This document shows positions 11,951 to 38,449 of a stretch of 64,000 nt of DNA, in pieces. Below the pieces are notes generated by a model. It worked only from the letters and a program-made list of their open reading frames with translations. It did no database searches and was not told the DNA's origin. Made by a program: the position numbers and the translations under genes. The stretch's first letter is position 1. Each line of letters begins with the position of its first letter. Where the stretch lies: the NCBI RefSeq assembly GCF_901709675.1, contig NC_051095.1, positions 22,109,456-22,173,455 of the forward strand, written 5' to 3'. The DNA comes from Syngnathus acus (taxonomy: Eukaryota > Chordata > Actinopteri > Syngnathiformes > Syngnathidae).

Positions 11951-13959
11951 TTGCATGTTCTTGATGAAGTAGTTCTGACATCATGGAGCCAAGGAGGTAG
12001 TTCTTCAAGAGGCAAACCATCTACTCCTCACTCAGAAAACTCCTTGTTGAAAACATGCTCAGCATTAAAGATGAAAAGACAAATTACGATCTAGAGTGAG
12101 TTGGAACATGTTTTTTTTTCATGAGCAATTTAAGTTAAATTCGGTTAAGGACAATCAATTTTGTTTGTAATGAGATTAAGGTGTTTCTCAAAAATTAGTG
12201 ACCAACATCTTACACATCTAACACATTGACGAACCCGTAGGCCGACATTTTGTAATTTTCAATTTCATTTGAGCTGTCTGTTTCTTCTGAATCTTCCCAT
12301 TTGCTGCCTTCACTTCATCATCATCACAGAAGCATTTGAATTGTGAGTGTGTTCATGGGAGATTTGAGGGGCTCTGGCAAAGGTTTCTCCATATGCCCAT
12401 GTCAGCTGCGTAACAAGTGGAATTTAAATATGGCTAGTTCTCCGGAAGTATGGTCCAGCTCCACGGCCAAAGACTGATGGACTTCAAAGGTATTTTTAAA
12501 CTTTTGGAACCAATCAATTTCACTGTTGCAAATGTACCTCAAAGATCAAATAAACACATACACTGAGATTTGTGCAATTATTTGTGTATGGATGTATTTT
12601 GGATGGTGGAAAATATCCGTTGTGTCATTTCCTGTTTTTGAAATAACAGCACAACCATTAAATTAAGAACTCCCAGTACACTTAAACTGCCTGTACTGCC
12701 TGTACCCATCAGCTTCAAAAACAATTATATCCAATAAACTGGCGGAATGTTAATGTAACACAATACCATTTAATCGAGTTTAATGCTGTATGTAATTTAT
12801 GATACATGGTCATTAAAAAATAGACTCTGCTTGTTAACCCAATGCTTCCACAAGGTGGCACTCACAATCCACTACAGTAACTTACTGTAGCCTTACAGCC
12901 AAAGTATGATGCTTACTGCCAGTATCATGGCCCAGACGTTCAATTCGTTGGTACAAAAAACATGTAAATATTTTTTTGATCTTTATTATTATTTTTTTAG
13001 TCCAAATATGATGTCTGTCAAGTGTGGGGTCTCTTTTCTCCAGTAACAAATGAAAAATAGATAAACAATTTAATGCAAGTTCCACGCACTATTTTATTGT
13101 CATGTTTTATGATGATGCAGAATCGCAGTGGCGTGGAGGTCAGAGATTTAGTTTGTCGTGGGCAACAATGAAGATTTGGTTATGTCTACTGTGCCTCCAA
13201 AGTAACAAGCTAGGTGCAATTATCATTCACCTATGAAATTACAAAATGTACCAGTAATTGGAATTGGCACTTTGAAAACATTTCTGTGGTGATTTTATCT
13301 GAACTGTAATCTAATGAGTTAATCAAATGAAGTGATGTCATGTACATGAATTGATATGTACATGAACACAAGGTGTAAGAACCCTTCATTTACGTGATTG
13401 ACAAAATTGCTGAAGTGATTTTATCTGAACTGATATAATATGCGTCATGTGAAGTGATGTCATGTACACTACATCAATTGATATGTAAATGATTACATGA
13501 TATAACGTGTATGAGTTTCTCTGATTTGTAGCCAGTTTGAGTTGGGACTTCTGAAATTTGACATGTTTTCCTTTTCTTGAATGGTTAATGATACTGTTGG
13601 TTGGAAAACAAATTTTTGCATCAGGACCTTGGCAGCAAAAACTTAAGTGTGCCTGTGTTTCGCACAAGCTTGCCAATATGTATGTACTTTATGAAGTAAC
13701 TGTTGATAGGTTGGGTAATGTGTTCCTGTTTTCTTTGTATGGAAGGTAGTGAAGCAGTTCCATTGTAGAAATAATGAATTTAAACATAATTTGGGACTTG
13801 AGTGCTCAGTGTTTGCGTTCCATGTGACACCTAAGGTACAAGACATTCAACAACCCCTTGCGAATAAAGAGATGAGTGAGCTATCTTTATTTATTCATAT
13901 CAGACTGCGGGAGGGTTAATTCAAAGCATATATTATTTTGACCTGTTTATTTTTCAACT
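11951..13959. other. Intergenic, nothing recognised
   Basis: AT-rich sequence with short open frames of no recognisable family. A loose near-repeat is visible at about 13280-13350 and 13405-13500: both share GTGATTTTATCTGAACTG and then GAAGTGATGTCATGTACA. I see no exon with paired splice sites. Confidence 0.4.
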
Positions 13960-14230
13960 CTCATGCCACACCTCTAGACCATACTTCCAGAGAATCACCC
14001 ATGTATAAGCCCTCAAAGTTTCATCGGAATCAAAGGTCAGAGAGACCAGACTTTGCTGGTTTGGCCACGTCGGAGGAGAAATAGTTGAGTATATACGTAG
14101 GTAAAAGGAAGCTAAAGGAAAACCAAAGAGAAGTTTGATCAATGTAGTGCGAAGGCAATTGGTTTTAGAAAGGGAAAACTAGATGGAACACTATGACGCC
14201 CTGTGGCAACTGCTAATGAGACAACTGGCT
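13960..14230 (+). mobile_element. LINE 3' tail fragment
   Basis: The plus strand contains LCWFGHVGGEIVEYIRR and KGKPKRSLINVVRRQL, matching the 'L.WFGHV...RGRPK.RW.D.V' signature at the C-terminus of RTE-like ORF2. Frames are broken. Confidence 0.65.
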
Positions 14231-14625
14231 GCAACAAATAGATGAAAGCTCGTCTAATAAAAGTCTTGAGTTTTAAATATATTTTCTTAGGATCCTTTAT
14301 TACAATATTTATTCCTTATCGAGGGAGAGTTTGTCTAAAATCATCGTTTACAACTACGGTAGTAAGTCCAAATTGGACAAATCACAGGTTTATTTATACA
14401 GTCGTATCAGTTGTATCGATTGTGATGTCGTACAAAAATCTACCAGCAGGTGTCCTATGCAAGCTGTTAAAATTGAGTCAGGTCACCACCACCAGTGAGT
14501 GAAATCTCACATTGTCCATTTCAGATAAGCGAAACACTCACTGTAGCATTGAATTTTTGAATAATGAAAAAAAAAAAAAACATCCACTATGTTAATAATA
14601 CATGAAACTAACATGTTAAATGTTT

Positions 14626-15533
14626 TCATTGTGGATGCACATCTTCGGAAATACGAAGGATGGGAGTGCTAAAGTTAGAGGAACATGGAGGTAAATTTAC
14701 GGTGGTCAGGTGACTTATCTTCTTGCCATTCTCTCCATCTGGTCCCTTTTCCAGAATGGACTCCAGTGAATCTGAGCCATCCTGTTGGTTGTTAGGTTGC
14801 AGAGGAGGTACCAGGCCATGCAGGAGGCTGTTACCCAGGATGGAGTTGCATCGAGCCAGGTTATCAGTCAGGTGCTGCAGATATACCTCATCTAACTTTT
14901 TCTCCAGAAGTCCATTCAGCAATGAGTCAGACATGGGCTCTGACTGTAAGGCGGGCAGATCCAAGCCACCCATAACCAGATAGCCCTGGTCTGGAAGTGA
15001 CAAGAGAGGCTGTTGTTCTACACACTCAGGCCGGGTCAAATTATAAGACTCAGTGTAACAATTTTGGTGAGTGCCGCTGTTTCCGAGAGCGTTGTAGGAG
15101 ATGAGGCCAGCATCGGCCACCTGGAGATCAGGATAATGTTCCAGGAGGCTACAAGCGCCTGCGCAGAGTGTCAGGTCTGTTTCAAGGTTTTCAACAGGTG
15201 AACATCTAGGGATAGAAAGACCTGTGGCTCGCACTTCATGAGAAAGTCTGAAGCCAGAATCCTCGTGTTCTAGACCTGAGCAATACAACACACAATAAAC
15301 ATACAATAAAATATTTTCAGTTTGTATAGTGCCGTGGGATGATCATTCCCTAACAAGTCCTCTTTCTCAGTAGTCACGAGCTGAGTGATTAAAACTGCTG
15401 CTCACCCACCTTGTTGAAGATCTGTCTGAAGAGTCATCGAGCTTTTCTGAAACTTGTGTCCCATGGAAACAAAAGCAACATTATCATTGTCCTCCTTGAA
15501 ATGCAACACACTCAAAAAACCTTCTGCCAGCAT
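14626..15533 (-). CDS. tasl: TLR adaptor interacting with SLC15A4 on the lysosome (TASL)
   Basis: Two coding exons, 15410-15533 and 14626-15275, with the GLEHE glycine codon split (phase 1); 257 aa (human 301). The start at 15533 is chosen because the N-terminus then reads MLAEGFLSVLHFKEDN, like the human MLSEGYLSGLEYW. That segment inserts into SLC15A4 in the known complex. An internal ATG at 15464 would lose it. Other matches are LLEHYPDLQVADAGL (human NDLQIAGGQ) and LLEKKLDEVYLQHL (human YLEQKVVELYKQYI). The C-terminus ends STPILRISEDVHPQ, where ILRIS (residues 247-251) is the pLxIS motif; S251 is the predicted phosphosite that recruits IRF5. The protein acts on endolysosomes linking TLR7/8/9 signals to IRF5. 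A TTTATT at 14296-14301 is a plausible antisense poly(A) signal. Most of the second exon is variable, as in the family. Confidence 0.92.
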
Positions 15534-16114
15534 GATTCACAATTAATCTTGCTTTATCTTTTTTTGTTGTCAGTCTAAACGCAAGAAGTAAAATGTGACT
15601 GCGGATGTAAAGATAGAAATCTACTGGTCTGTCACTTCTCCAACAGAGAAGTGACCCCTCCACCAATTCAACTTACTTCCTTTATTAAGAATGTGACTGG
15701 TATTTCGTAATGATAAACATTGTATTTGAGGGGAAATGAGATACAGGCACTTATTATTTTACTGATATAGTATTTTCAAAAATTCTATGCTTCCAATTTT
15801 GTGGAAAAAGGCCGTGAAAGGCCCTTTTCTGTTCCAGCATGACTCAAGCACAGATCATAAAGCAAGATCCACAAGGATGTGGTGTGGCTGACTACTCCAG
15901 TTGTAAACATCTACATTAGGTAGGTACCTATTTTTGCGAAACAATGGAGAATAACTGACCTGAACCCCATAAAACACATTTGAAATAAACTACAACTGAG
16001 TGACAGATTGTCCAGAAATGTTTGACCTTAACAAGTGCATACTCACATTCTAATGTGCCTCATTGATTATCAAAGCAATTAGGAAGATACAGACATGTGG
16101 TTGTAGTTAAGCAT

Positions 16115-16120
16115 TTTATT
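16115..16120 (-). promoter_or_regulatory. Likely poly(A) signal of sh3bgrl
   Basis: AATAAA on the minus strand, about 620 nt downstream of the sh3bgrl stop codon. It is the first strong signal I noticed, giving a predicted 3' UTR of about 0.65 kb. Confidence 0.45.
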
Positions 16121-16737
16121 TAAGGTTGGGAAAGATAACTAACATTCTCCAACACAATAGAAAACAGGAAGCTTACATAAAAACAGTTCCACTCATCTAA
16201 AAAAAACAATCAAACAGCAAATAAAATCGTCACATCACTGCCTTAAGTCCAATTGCTAAACATATAGTATTTTCTTATAGAAAAAGTTTGCTGTTAAAAG
16301 AGCTCTAAGACAGTTTGAAGGAAATATACATAAACATGAAAACATGGGAAGTTGCTGAAGTTGCTTTTGTCAACTTTCAGCAATTACAGAACAGTACAAA
16401 TGAAAATGTTTCACTAATTCAAGATTTAAGACCTTTTAATAATCACTCCTATTATGATGAGTCTGACATGCACATGACATTGTACACAAGGATGTCTACA
16501 TGGGAACGCTACATTGCACATCTTTTAATCATGCCAAACGGACAGACCAATACGCTAACAGACTAGAGGTTGAGGAAGCACTGGACAGTCTTGATAAGCA
16601 GAACATTGTTTTCTTTTGTTGTACCTCATTTCACGATGACAAGGCACAATTAATGAAAGAATTGTAAAAAAATGAAACATGAAGAGCAACATTTTTCATG
16701 TAGGTACTAGGCCCAAGTATATCTTTAAATGTGAATA

Positions 16738-30065
<13,328 letters not shown>

Positions 30066-31209
30066 GGTCAATCCCGGGTGCTGGCTCTTGCTGCTCTTGT
30101 TCTTAAGAAGGGAGGCTGATGTGCAGGATTTGCTGTGAAAGAGAGAGAAAAAAAAACGACCAAATTCTCAGGTTTGATCCTCTGTTATAGACAAACTGCA
30201 CACACAAACACTCGTGCTCTTGTGCACTGGATGGAGCTTTGCATTCCTCCTCCGCCTCTCCTAGCCTCCCCGCCCCTTAAAGTCCCTCGCGAGAGATTCC
30301 GGGCAGTGAGAAGTGCATAACCTCGAGTCGCAGGGAGACACGTAACTGCAGAACGGCAAATAATAAAAGCTGGCGAGACTGCTCGGGTGTCTGCTTGTGG
30401 ACGTCACCTCATTGCTGTACAGTATTTGCGTTATAGCACATGCGCACGACACGCGTATGTGTTAGAGGGGGGAAAAATGGCGAACGAATGAGTTGCAGTT
30501 CATAGAACACGCCCGGAATGACATTTTGTTTTGTTTGAGTTTTTTGAGAGCGTGCACCACAAAAGCAGTGAGAGGCGAAGGCAGCCATGTTCATGAGACG
30601 GGCTCAGTGGGCCCCCTGCAGGCGTCTGGAGCAGACGACGCACTCCTTCCCACTCAAACGAATTTGGGAAACCCGAAACAAACAAAACAAAATGTGTCAG
30701 GGAGGAGAGGTGTGGGCGCCATATTGGTCTCAACACGAATGCAGTTCATGACAAAAGCGCCCACTGTCGCTGGATATTGGTTTTATTTGTTTTATGGAGA
30801 AGAATCGGTGGATAAACCCGGCGTGGGGGCTTGAATACGTCGGGTTTTCCACGAGTGCCCCTCTCATTGAACAATCATGTCTACTACACATTCAGCCAAC
30901 ATGTCCTCGAATCCTTTCATTCTCATAGGCGTCCTCCCATCGCCCCCTGTAAGAAGCCATTCGTGCAGACCCGCTAACCATCACCGGCTCCAAAATTCCA
31001 AGTGTTCCGCAGCCCGAATAGCGCCACGCGATTGGCTGGCGCAGCTGTCAATCCAGCGCTTAGCCGCACCCCTCCCCCCATTCAACCACTCGCCTCTCTG
31101 TTTCTGTGTGTTTACTACACTGGCCAGCATAGGAGAGACACTCGTCTTCACATGCACTGAGAACAACTGATTTTAGTTGTGTTTGCGTTCAAACCTCCAA
31201 GAGATCAAC
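30066..31209. promoter_or_regulatory. Divergent CpG-rich promoter of sh3bgrl and the HMGN gene
   Basis: The two start codons face away from each other across 1,144 bp. CpG density rises sharply compared with the flanks. CTCGCGAGA at 30286-30294 matches 9 of 10 bases of the TCTCGCGAGA element bound by BANP at CpG-island promoters. CACATGCGCACG near 30437 resembles a half NRF1 site. There is no clear TATA box. Transcription starts cannot be fixed from the sequence. Co-regulation of the pair is inferred. Confidence 0.7.
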
Positions 31210-33837
31210 ATGCCCAGGAGAAAGGTGAGTAATCTAGAACAAATGAAAAATTCTTAGAGTGTTACCGAGTCCGCGAATGCAATGCAAATGCTCGAGAGAC
31301 ATTCCTCTGAGACATTATTTAATTATAACGCAATGTATAGTGTTCGGATGTCGTCGGTAATTTCCCCCCATAAAATAACTCTAATGAGGATTTTTTTCGT
31401 GTGTTGGAATGAATATTTTCCCGCGCCAATACGCCTAAAGAACGGCGCAAGCCGTCGCTGTCCGTTATGCAGCTCGAAGTCTGTGGCTCTCCATGCAGTT
31501 AAAGCACAAGCAGCAGCAGCAGCCATGCTTTGCAGCGCTTGTGCACCTTCGTCGGCGAGCCAGCCGAGAACAAACGGCTCGCTTATCGCCGTTTGCCCGC
31601 CAAACCGCTTCAAAGTAGCGCCAGAAAATACTGCGGAGACTTTACTTTGCGTTTCGGCCGCAAAATCCGACATTCGACGTCGCGTTTGGATAAAATGATA
31701 TATTTTCTCTCTTTGTTCGTAGTCCCAAATGGCTGCGGTGGCGTGGCTATGCCTGCGGGAGGCGCCCGTGAGGCTTAGCGAAGTTCCTCCCCCCTCTCTG
31801 AGACTCCCGCGCCAGCTTTCAAATTTGAGCTGCATGCATTGAATGGGAGGCAGATATGGGGGAGTGAAAGGGACAAGCGCGGCCCCGGCCTTCCAAATGT
31901 GTCTCCAGTGGCTCGCGTGCTCAACTTCTCGGAGCCCCTCTCGCCAACCACGCTTTGCCGCCATATTTCACAGCCCTAAATTGTTTAAAGCAGCTCTATT
32001 TGTCCAACTTTCATGTTATGGGATGATTTGAAAAAGTTTTCTCAACACCCCTGTTGCTAATCATATTAAGTGCACAAGTCGTTTGGTGGCACTTTATTGT
32101 TGTTATAAACACTAATCAAGCATTTAATAAAGACATATTCATGTTTCCATGTTTAACTCTTGTTTTATGTTTTGCAGAGAGAAACAGAGGACAAGGAGGA
32201 GGTAAGGAGGATTTGAGAATGTTAAATAGCATTCTATTTACAAATGTATCCAAATACACATGAAATGTCATTTTAAATTTGTCACCTGCACACTGTTCCG
32301 AGTTTACTAAGCAACATGCTTGAATTGATGTGTTCTGTTTCAGCCCCAGAGGAGATCAGCCCGGATCAGGTCATTAGAGGTCAGAGGACGCATACAGAAA
32401 TAACTTTTTTGCATCAAATAATATGGCTAATTAACATGTGATAAACAGCATTTAAATATATACAGGCATATAGCTGATCAGGTAAAATAGGAAGTTGTAC
32501 TTGTAAAACTTTTTTTTCTGAATTTGTGTCACTTTATCATTCACAAATAACACTGCAGTCTAAATAGGGCATGCTTAAAACGGATTGGTTAGAAAAAACG
32601 TGGTTCAAAACAGCCTACCGTGAGTTAAAGCTTTATTTTAACCCATCAGTTTTAAAGGTAATATCCATTCATCTTAAAAAGTTGTAAATTGTATAGTAAT
32701 AGTAAAAGGGGCAACATCGAATCACATAAATAAACTAAGAAGTACAAAGCTGCCCCCTTTTCGAAAATAAAAAAGAATCTAATCAAATATGATACACTTT
32801 TACATGCCGATAAAGATTGATGCATTATTATAAAACTATAGAAAGTTGCCAATGTAACTTGGTGCCTCGTGTTCTTTAAATACAAAATATTGTGAATAAC
32901 GGGGTTATATATGTATGTGTGTGTGTGCGCACGCGTGTGCATGTTTACTGAAACTTCCATGCAGTGTTTCTATTATTTGTGATTGTACTGTTAGCAAAAT
33001 ATAATATTTTCAGATTCCATTCAAAAGCTCAGTCAAAAGTTTAGAGAACAGAACCAATGGTTATAACAGAAATATTATACGCGATACACATATGCAGCTG
33101 TCTTTGAGAGTTGAACAAATTTTCCATTTGTAATTGAAGGCAAAGCAATGTATTTTCTCCAAACTCAAGGATGACAATAATTTTGAGCCATATCAGACAA
33201 TATGTTAAGAGCAGCATTTCCAAATGTTTGTCATATCAGGCAACGTCACTTAAAATAACTCAATATTTGAACAATGTAGTTTTGAATTCAGAAGTAGAAA
33301 TAAGTTGTAAAATTCATGGTTCAATATCACAATAGAATGAGCAACTGAGGTAGCAACTGCTTTTAACAGGTTGTAGCCCAGGACCTATAGTGCCTCTTAA
33401 AAATTGACAAAGAAAACTTGTTTGAGCCACTTGTACTTCCTCCCATATCCGCAGAAGCCCGCCACATCTAAGGTGGAACCAAAGGTTAAGAAGGCAGCGA
33501 AGGTAGGAGAGGTCGGCCGCGCGCACAGCCATCTCACATTTTAACTCGAATGCAGCCAACGACTTGTTTTGCGGCCTTTTCCAGAAAGAGAAAGCCGTGA
33601 ATGACAAGAAAGAAGACAAGAAGACCAAGAAGACAAAGGAAAACGCCGAGGCAGAGGCCAGTGAAGAAAACCACTCTGAGAACGGAGAGGCCAAGACCAA
33701 TGAGGTGAGCTGACGCTTTGGCTGCTGACTCCGAAAGTCAAAACGATGGTGGCGACCATACTTTATACTGCATGCGTTCTGTGCCGCAGGTGGAGGAAGC
33801 CCCCGAGGAAGCCAAGGAGGAGGCCAAGTCAGAGTAG
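31210..33837 (+). CDS. HMGN-family nucleosome-binding protein (short, HMGN5-syntenic)
   Basis: Six exons, 31210-31224, 32178-32201, 32344-32379, 33455-33502, 33585-33704 and 33790-33837, all phase 0, total 96 aa. This is the standard HMGN exon layout. Exon 1 encodes MPRRK. Exon 3 holds the nucleosome-binding core PQRRSARI (RRSAR at residues 16-20). Exon 4 is KPATSKVEPKVKKAAK. Exon 5 is lysine-rich, then ENHSENGEAKTNE. The acidic C-terminus ends EEAKEEAKSE, resembling the chromatin-unfolding tail of HMGN1/HMGN3. HMGN proteins bind nucleosomes in the nucleus and loosen chromatin. Its head-to-head pairing with sh3bgrl matches human HMGN5-SH3BGRL, so I infer orthology to HMGN5, but it lacks the long acidic tail of mammalian HMGN5. 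I give no symbol because the paralogue cannot be decided without a tree. Confidence 0.93.
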
Positions 33838-34604
33838 CAGCACTGCCCCAGCGTTCCTCCTCTACAACCGCTCCCCTTGAATCTCCCCTCTCAAGTCTCT
33901 CACATGGTTTCCCTCCAAGGCGTATTGTTAACAGAGGAATATTTTTATCAATGATTTTATAAGTATCAGTACAGATTTTTAGCACAAAAAGCAAAGCTGA
34001 TTATGGAGCACCTTGCAGATTTGCAGGGGTCATATCAAGTGTCTGCAAGCAAGACAAAAACACTAAAATCTTTTTTAAACGGCATTTCGTGATTGTTCAA
34101 GCCTTGTTTGGTGTAGAAAGTGTCCCCTGCCCGATTGGCTCTGTCGTGGCTTGTGTATTCCTGTGTTTTTCGTCCCTCCACCCCCTCTGCAGATTAGACC
34201 CTCCTCTCCCGCAGTACAGCTTCCTACCCATGTTTTATTAACGGTTCAGCCATGTCGTTGTGGCCGTTTCCTTTAGACCTCATAATGTGGAGTGAGTTCC
34301 CTTTTTGCTTGTGTCTCATGATCTTTCTTTTTCCTCATTGAAAATGTGTTTTTAAAAAGAATTAAGCGCGTTGCCCATAAGGAAGAGGAAGACAAACATG
34401 CAAAACATTCCTGAAACAGTGATGCCTACGACCTGTGTCCTAGACGAACGACCCTGCGCATGAAAAAACAGCTCCTGCGTCATCATGTCAGCTTTTTTAA
34501 ACGGTTGGGTTTTTTTATTTTTATTTTTTTTATTATAGTTTCAATTTGGAAAGCACTCACAAACGCAGGTGTCTGGTCCCTCTCTTATGTTACGAAATTC
34601 TCTT

Positions 34605-34610
34605 AATAAA
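34605..34610 (+). promoter_or_regulatory. Likely poly(A) signal of the HMGN gene
   Basis: AATAAA 768 nt after the HMGN stop, preceded by a T-rich stretch near 34500. HMGN genes usually have long 3' UTRs, so the position is reasonable. Confidence 0.6.
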
Positions 34611-34639
34611 AATAAGTCCTGGGAATTTTCCTCAAAACA

Positions 34640-35212
34640 ATGTGACTGTTTTTTGATTGCCTATTTAAAAACATTTGAAAATTACAAATGTGTATAAAAT
34701 GCATTAGGATGATCTTACAACATAGGAATGAATATGCATTGTAAGATTGCACAAAGTATGATGCCTTAATGATAATAATGAGTTTGGCTTTATCAAGCTC
34801 GAGTATCCTGCTACACCTCTGAACATCAGTATCTCCCTCTGTAGAACCCATGCATTAGCTTTATGTAGCACTGGTTTGAATAGTCACACTGGTTGACTGA
34901 GTCTTAACTCCTCTAGTCTTCACGCGTTCACGTACAACTCAAGAATATGTGGTAGTACCATGACCCAGATGCACTATTATATTATTTCTATACCAATCTG
35001 GCTCCACATTTATCTCAGTTTCAGATCTACCTACATCTGAGCGGAATCATGAATGATGCATGGTGTTGTTAAGATAACCCACTCTTATATTTTGTGGCCT
35101 TGTCTGCAATCTACACCTAAACGTATGAGTCCTTCATGCATGATTATTGTTAATAAACATTTTCATAGACAATATGATTTGCTATGATATGCTTAACTCT
35201 ACATAGACTTAG

Positions 35213-35290
<78 letters not shown>

Positions 35291-36360
35291 AGGCCACAAT
35301 TGCTGCAAATCCAACCATGATTTCCGGATTGCAATACGTCATAATCGCTTTAGCTTGCTGCTCGTCGTCTATTTTGCGGAGCAGATGCTTCTCTGAGCCA
35401 GACAGAATTGTCATGGCCGAGCAATGGGCTCCATTTTGTCGACATATATCAAAGAGGGTGTTGTAGTTTTAACTATCTGTCACTAGATGGCGTCTTTGCC
35501 TCGCTGAAAAATCAAATGGAGGCCTTTGATATTGAAAGTATATTGACCATTTCCCCTTAAATAAATAAACTAATAAATAAATAAACTTGAATTTATCCAT
35601 CATTTTCTGAACCGCTTACTTTTTTAATTACTTTTTCATACATTGATCAGACCCCTCCCTGAGTTTTCACCTTATAATAGTAGAGTGGTTTGTGTGTACC
35701 TTGATCCGAGGGGATTCCTGGGCTTTATGTCACTAGCGGCGTCACCCGGGGCATACAGATTCTGGGTGAAGAACCAGAGAAAGTATCAGAGAAAAATCAT
35801 CATAGGGGATGTCTGAGCGATCCCTTGCGATGAATAAAAAATTTCAGAGTCAGCAGGGCCCTCCTGTGGAAGTAGGCCTATAGAGCGATTAAATGGCAGC
35901 CTTGTGGCCAGGCCTGTGCCCATTGCATGCCCCCCTCCACATAGTATTCACATGATGCCACACACACACATAACCAACTGACCCGGCAGTCATGTTGCAG
36001 GTAGGTAAACACTTGCAGGTATAGGTCAGTGATCAAACCCAAAAGTTGAGGAGATCACGTGTTTCTACTAGAAGAAGTTACTTCACAAAAGTAAACAGGT
36101 GCCTTTCACGGATGGGCAATAGGGTGGACATTGGGAAAACAAGCTTCTTTGGAATACCCATTGTCAGACTCAGAAACCCCAATGGTGAAGGAACAAAATG
36201 ATTGAGCGGAGAAGAAACTTGAGTTGCAGGGACGAATCGATAAGAATTCCAACCGACAAAATACATTAAAGTGTGTTCTGACCATTTTGTTTAAGGTACA
36301 CGTTATTATAAGATTGTTAGAATACATTTTATCGTGATTTGATTGTGTTATAATATGACG
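34640..36360. other. Intergenic; CT microsatellite and weak repeat remains
   Basis: A perfect CT microsatellite is at 35215-35287. From about 35590 a SINE-tail-like CCATCATTTTCTGAACCGCT is followed by diverged text (35690-35960) that reads like old LINE sequence but shows no certain motif. No gene seen. Confidence 0.5.
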
Positions 36361-36835
36361 ATTTTACTTCCCACTTGTGGGTGGGGCCTAAGTGGCCTGC
36401 ACCAGGCCACCCCAGGATCTACTGGGAACATCTGGAAGTGTGACCTTTCAACTCCCAGACCCTGGGAGAAATTTGACCACACTCTGTGAGTAGAAGGGGA
36501 CATTAAATCTGAGTGTGTCATGGACCACCGTTATCTCTATGCATAGTGGAGGTGGGGTGCTGCTCACTTCCAGAAGCTGAGGCCAACCTTTCTATCTCTG
36601 GGATTGTTCACCGAGAAAGTTAACAAGTTTTTAGGGGGCAAGGCTCTGGAAGTGGATGAGATCTGCCTGGAGTTCCTACAGGCTGTTGATGTTGTGGGGC
36701 AGTTTTGGTTGACACGTATGCCTCTACAACATAGCGTCGTCATTGGGGCAATGCCTTTGGAATGGCACATCAAATTGGTGGTCCAATTTTTTAAGATGGG
36801 CGTATTCCGTGGGCAACCGACCCCCTGATACAAGC
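36361..36835 (+). mobile_element. Non-LTR retrotransposon fragment, start of RT domain
   Basis: The plus strand reads GGKALEVDEICLEFLQAVDV then WLTRMPLQHSVV and PLEWHIKLVVQFFKMG (36640-36800), a degraded version of the 'KAPG.DEICPEFLKALDVVG' opening of RTE-like RT domains. Frames are broken and both ends are missing. Confidence 0.75.
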
Positions 36836-37786
36836 TGTTTGGTATCTTTACAACCTATGTTAGAGTTTGCACCGCATTTTTGGCAGTAAGTTGAATTTTA
36901 TTTCAGTGAGAGTTGGGGCTACACCAAGGCTGACCTTTGTCACAAATTTTGTTCATAACTTTTATAACTACAGATATATAACAAGATTACAAGGCGCAGC
37001 TGAAGCATTAAATGATTTTTGCAAACTGTGTGATGGTTTTGGTTTCATCAAACCGTGATCTTCATTTTTCACTGGAATGGTTTGCAGTTGATACTGTTAC
37101 AGATATTCAGGCACCTGAAAAACATGTTTTCCATATATATTGCTGAATAAACCCTTCACAATTCACAAAGAAAGTTACACTTAATATGATTGATCATTTT
37201 TTATAATTATAGTTACAGTAGTGGGGTCGTATGTGATTGGGTTCTATGTTTTTGCTCAAAAATGCACACAAGTCCTGTTGGCTATGGTGCTTACTGGACA
37301 ACAACAAACTTAACAAAAATATATAATTAAATATTCCACCACCAACTCTCCTCAGTGACTATAAATAGTATAATTTGTCTATAAAATTGTAACAAGTACA
37401 ACTCTGCATAACACAATGTATCTTAATTGCTATGTCCTGCCCCACTATTTGAGAAGGACTGCACTACACTGCAAATGCAAATATTGAACTTTACCAGAAA
37501 TAAAGTATACTGACTAAATTTTGGCCAAAATGTTGAGCTTAGGAGTTCTATGAGTGGTTGAGTGTTGAGAACATAAAAGTAGCAAAAGCTCATGGCTTTG
37601 TACAAGTTAACTTAATCAGAAAGGATCAGTTTTCAGTTGGTGTAATGAACAGTAGGTGGCGATAATACACCTCAGACTGCGTTGACGAAAAGGAGGGGAA
37701 CGCTTTCTTGAGGTGGAAATAGACAATCTGAACATTCTATGCATTTGCACTGGAGCAGGGGTAGGGAACCTTGGTCCCACTAGAGC

Positions 37787-38104
37787 ACAGGTGTCAAACT
37801 CAAGGCCCGGGGGCCAGATACGGCCCGCCACACCATTTTATGTGGCCCGCGAAGACATATTTGCATCAAATTCGTGTCGTTACTAAAATTGCAAATTGTC
37901 TTCACTTTTAAAAATCTTCTTTTTAAACTATAAGTTTTCACTCGTCTGATTTGAAAACGAATTATTTGTCAGTTTGTTTTGTAGCTTACATTGTATATAA
38001 TATGAGGCGTTCATACATTTATTTGGGTTGACAGACATAATGGCCCTTTGCAGGAAACTATGAGTACAATGCGGCCCGCGACAAAAATGAGTTTGATACC
38101 CCTG
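37787..38104. mobile_element. hAT-type MITE
   Basis: Starts ACAGGTGTCAAACTCAAGGC and ends GAGTTTGATACCCCTG, an imperfect inverted repeat. GGCCCG motifs sit inside both ends. The flanks share ACTAGAG, a possible eroded target duplication. Confidence 0.7.
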
Positions 38105-38449
38105 CAACTAGAGCCATATCTCGGCTGTTTTATATCCCTTCGTACTTCAACATGCCTGATTCAAATGTTCAGGATCGTTTCAGGTTTCCACGGCGCTTAC
38201 TGATGAGCTAATCACATTTTTTCTACAGTGCTACTTGGGGGACACTAAAATGGACCACACACTAGCTTACCAGATGCATGAAATAAATGCCTTTATAAAT
38301 ATGGACTAAATACCTGCAAGATACATTCTAGTAATATACATATTTCTGAATGTATGCACTTTATGAAAGCTCCACTATCCTAACTTGAATTTTGTGAGTA
38401 AACATACTCGGCGATGGTGGCAAAAGATGGACCTCAGCGCAGGGAAGCA

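Noticed and set aside
15484-15666. 60-aa minus-strand open frame upstream of tasl
   Set aside because: It is in a different frame from the tasl N-terminus, which is supported by the human match and by the splice phase.
33314-33994. 226-aa minus-strand open frame
   Set aside because: Antisense to HMGN exons 4-6, whose plus-strand frames are clearly the real ones.
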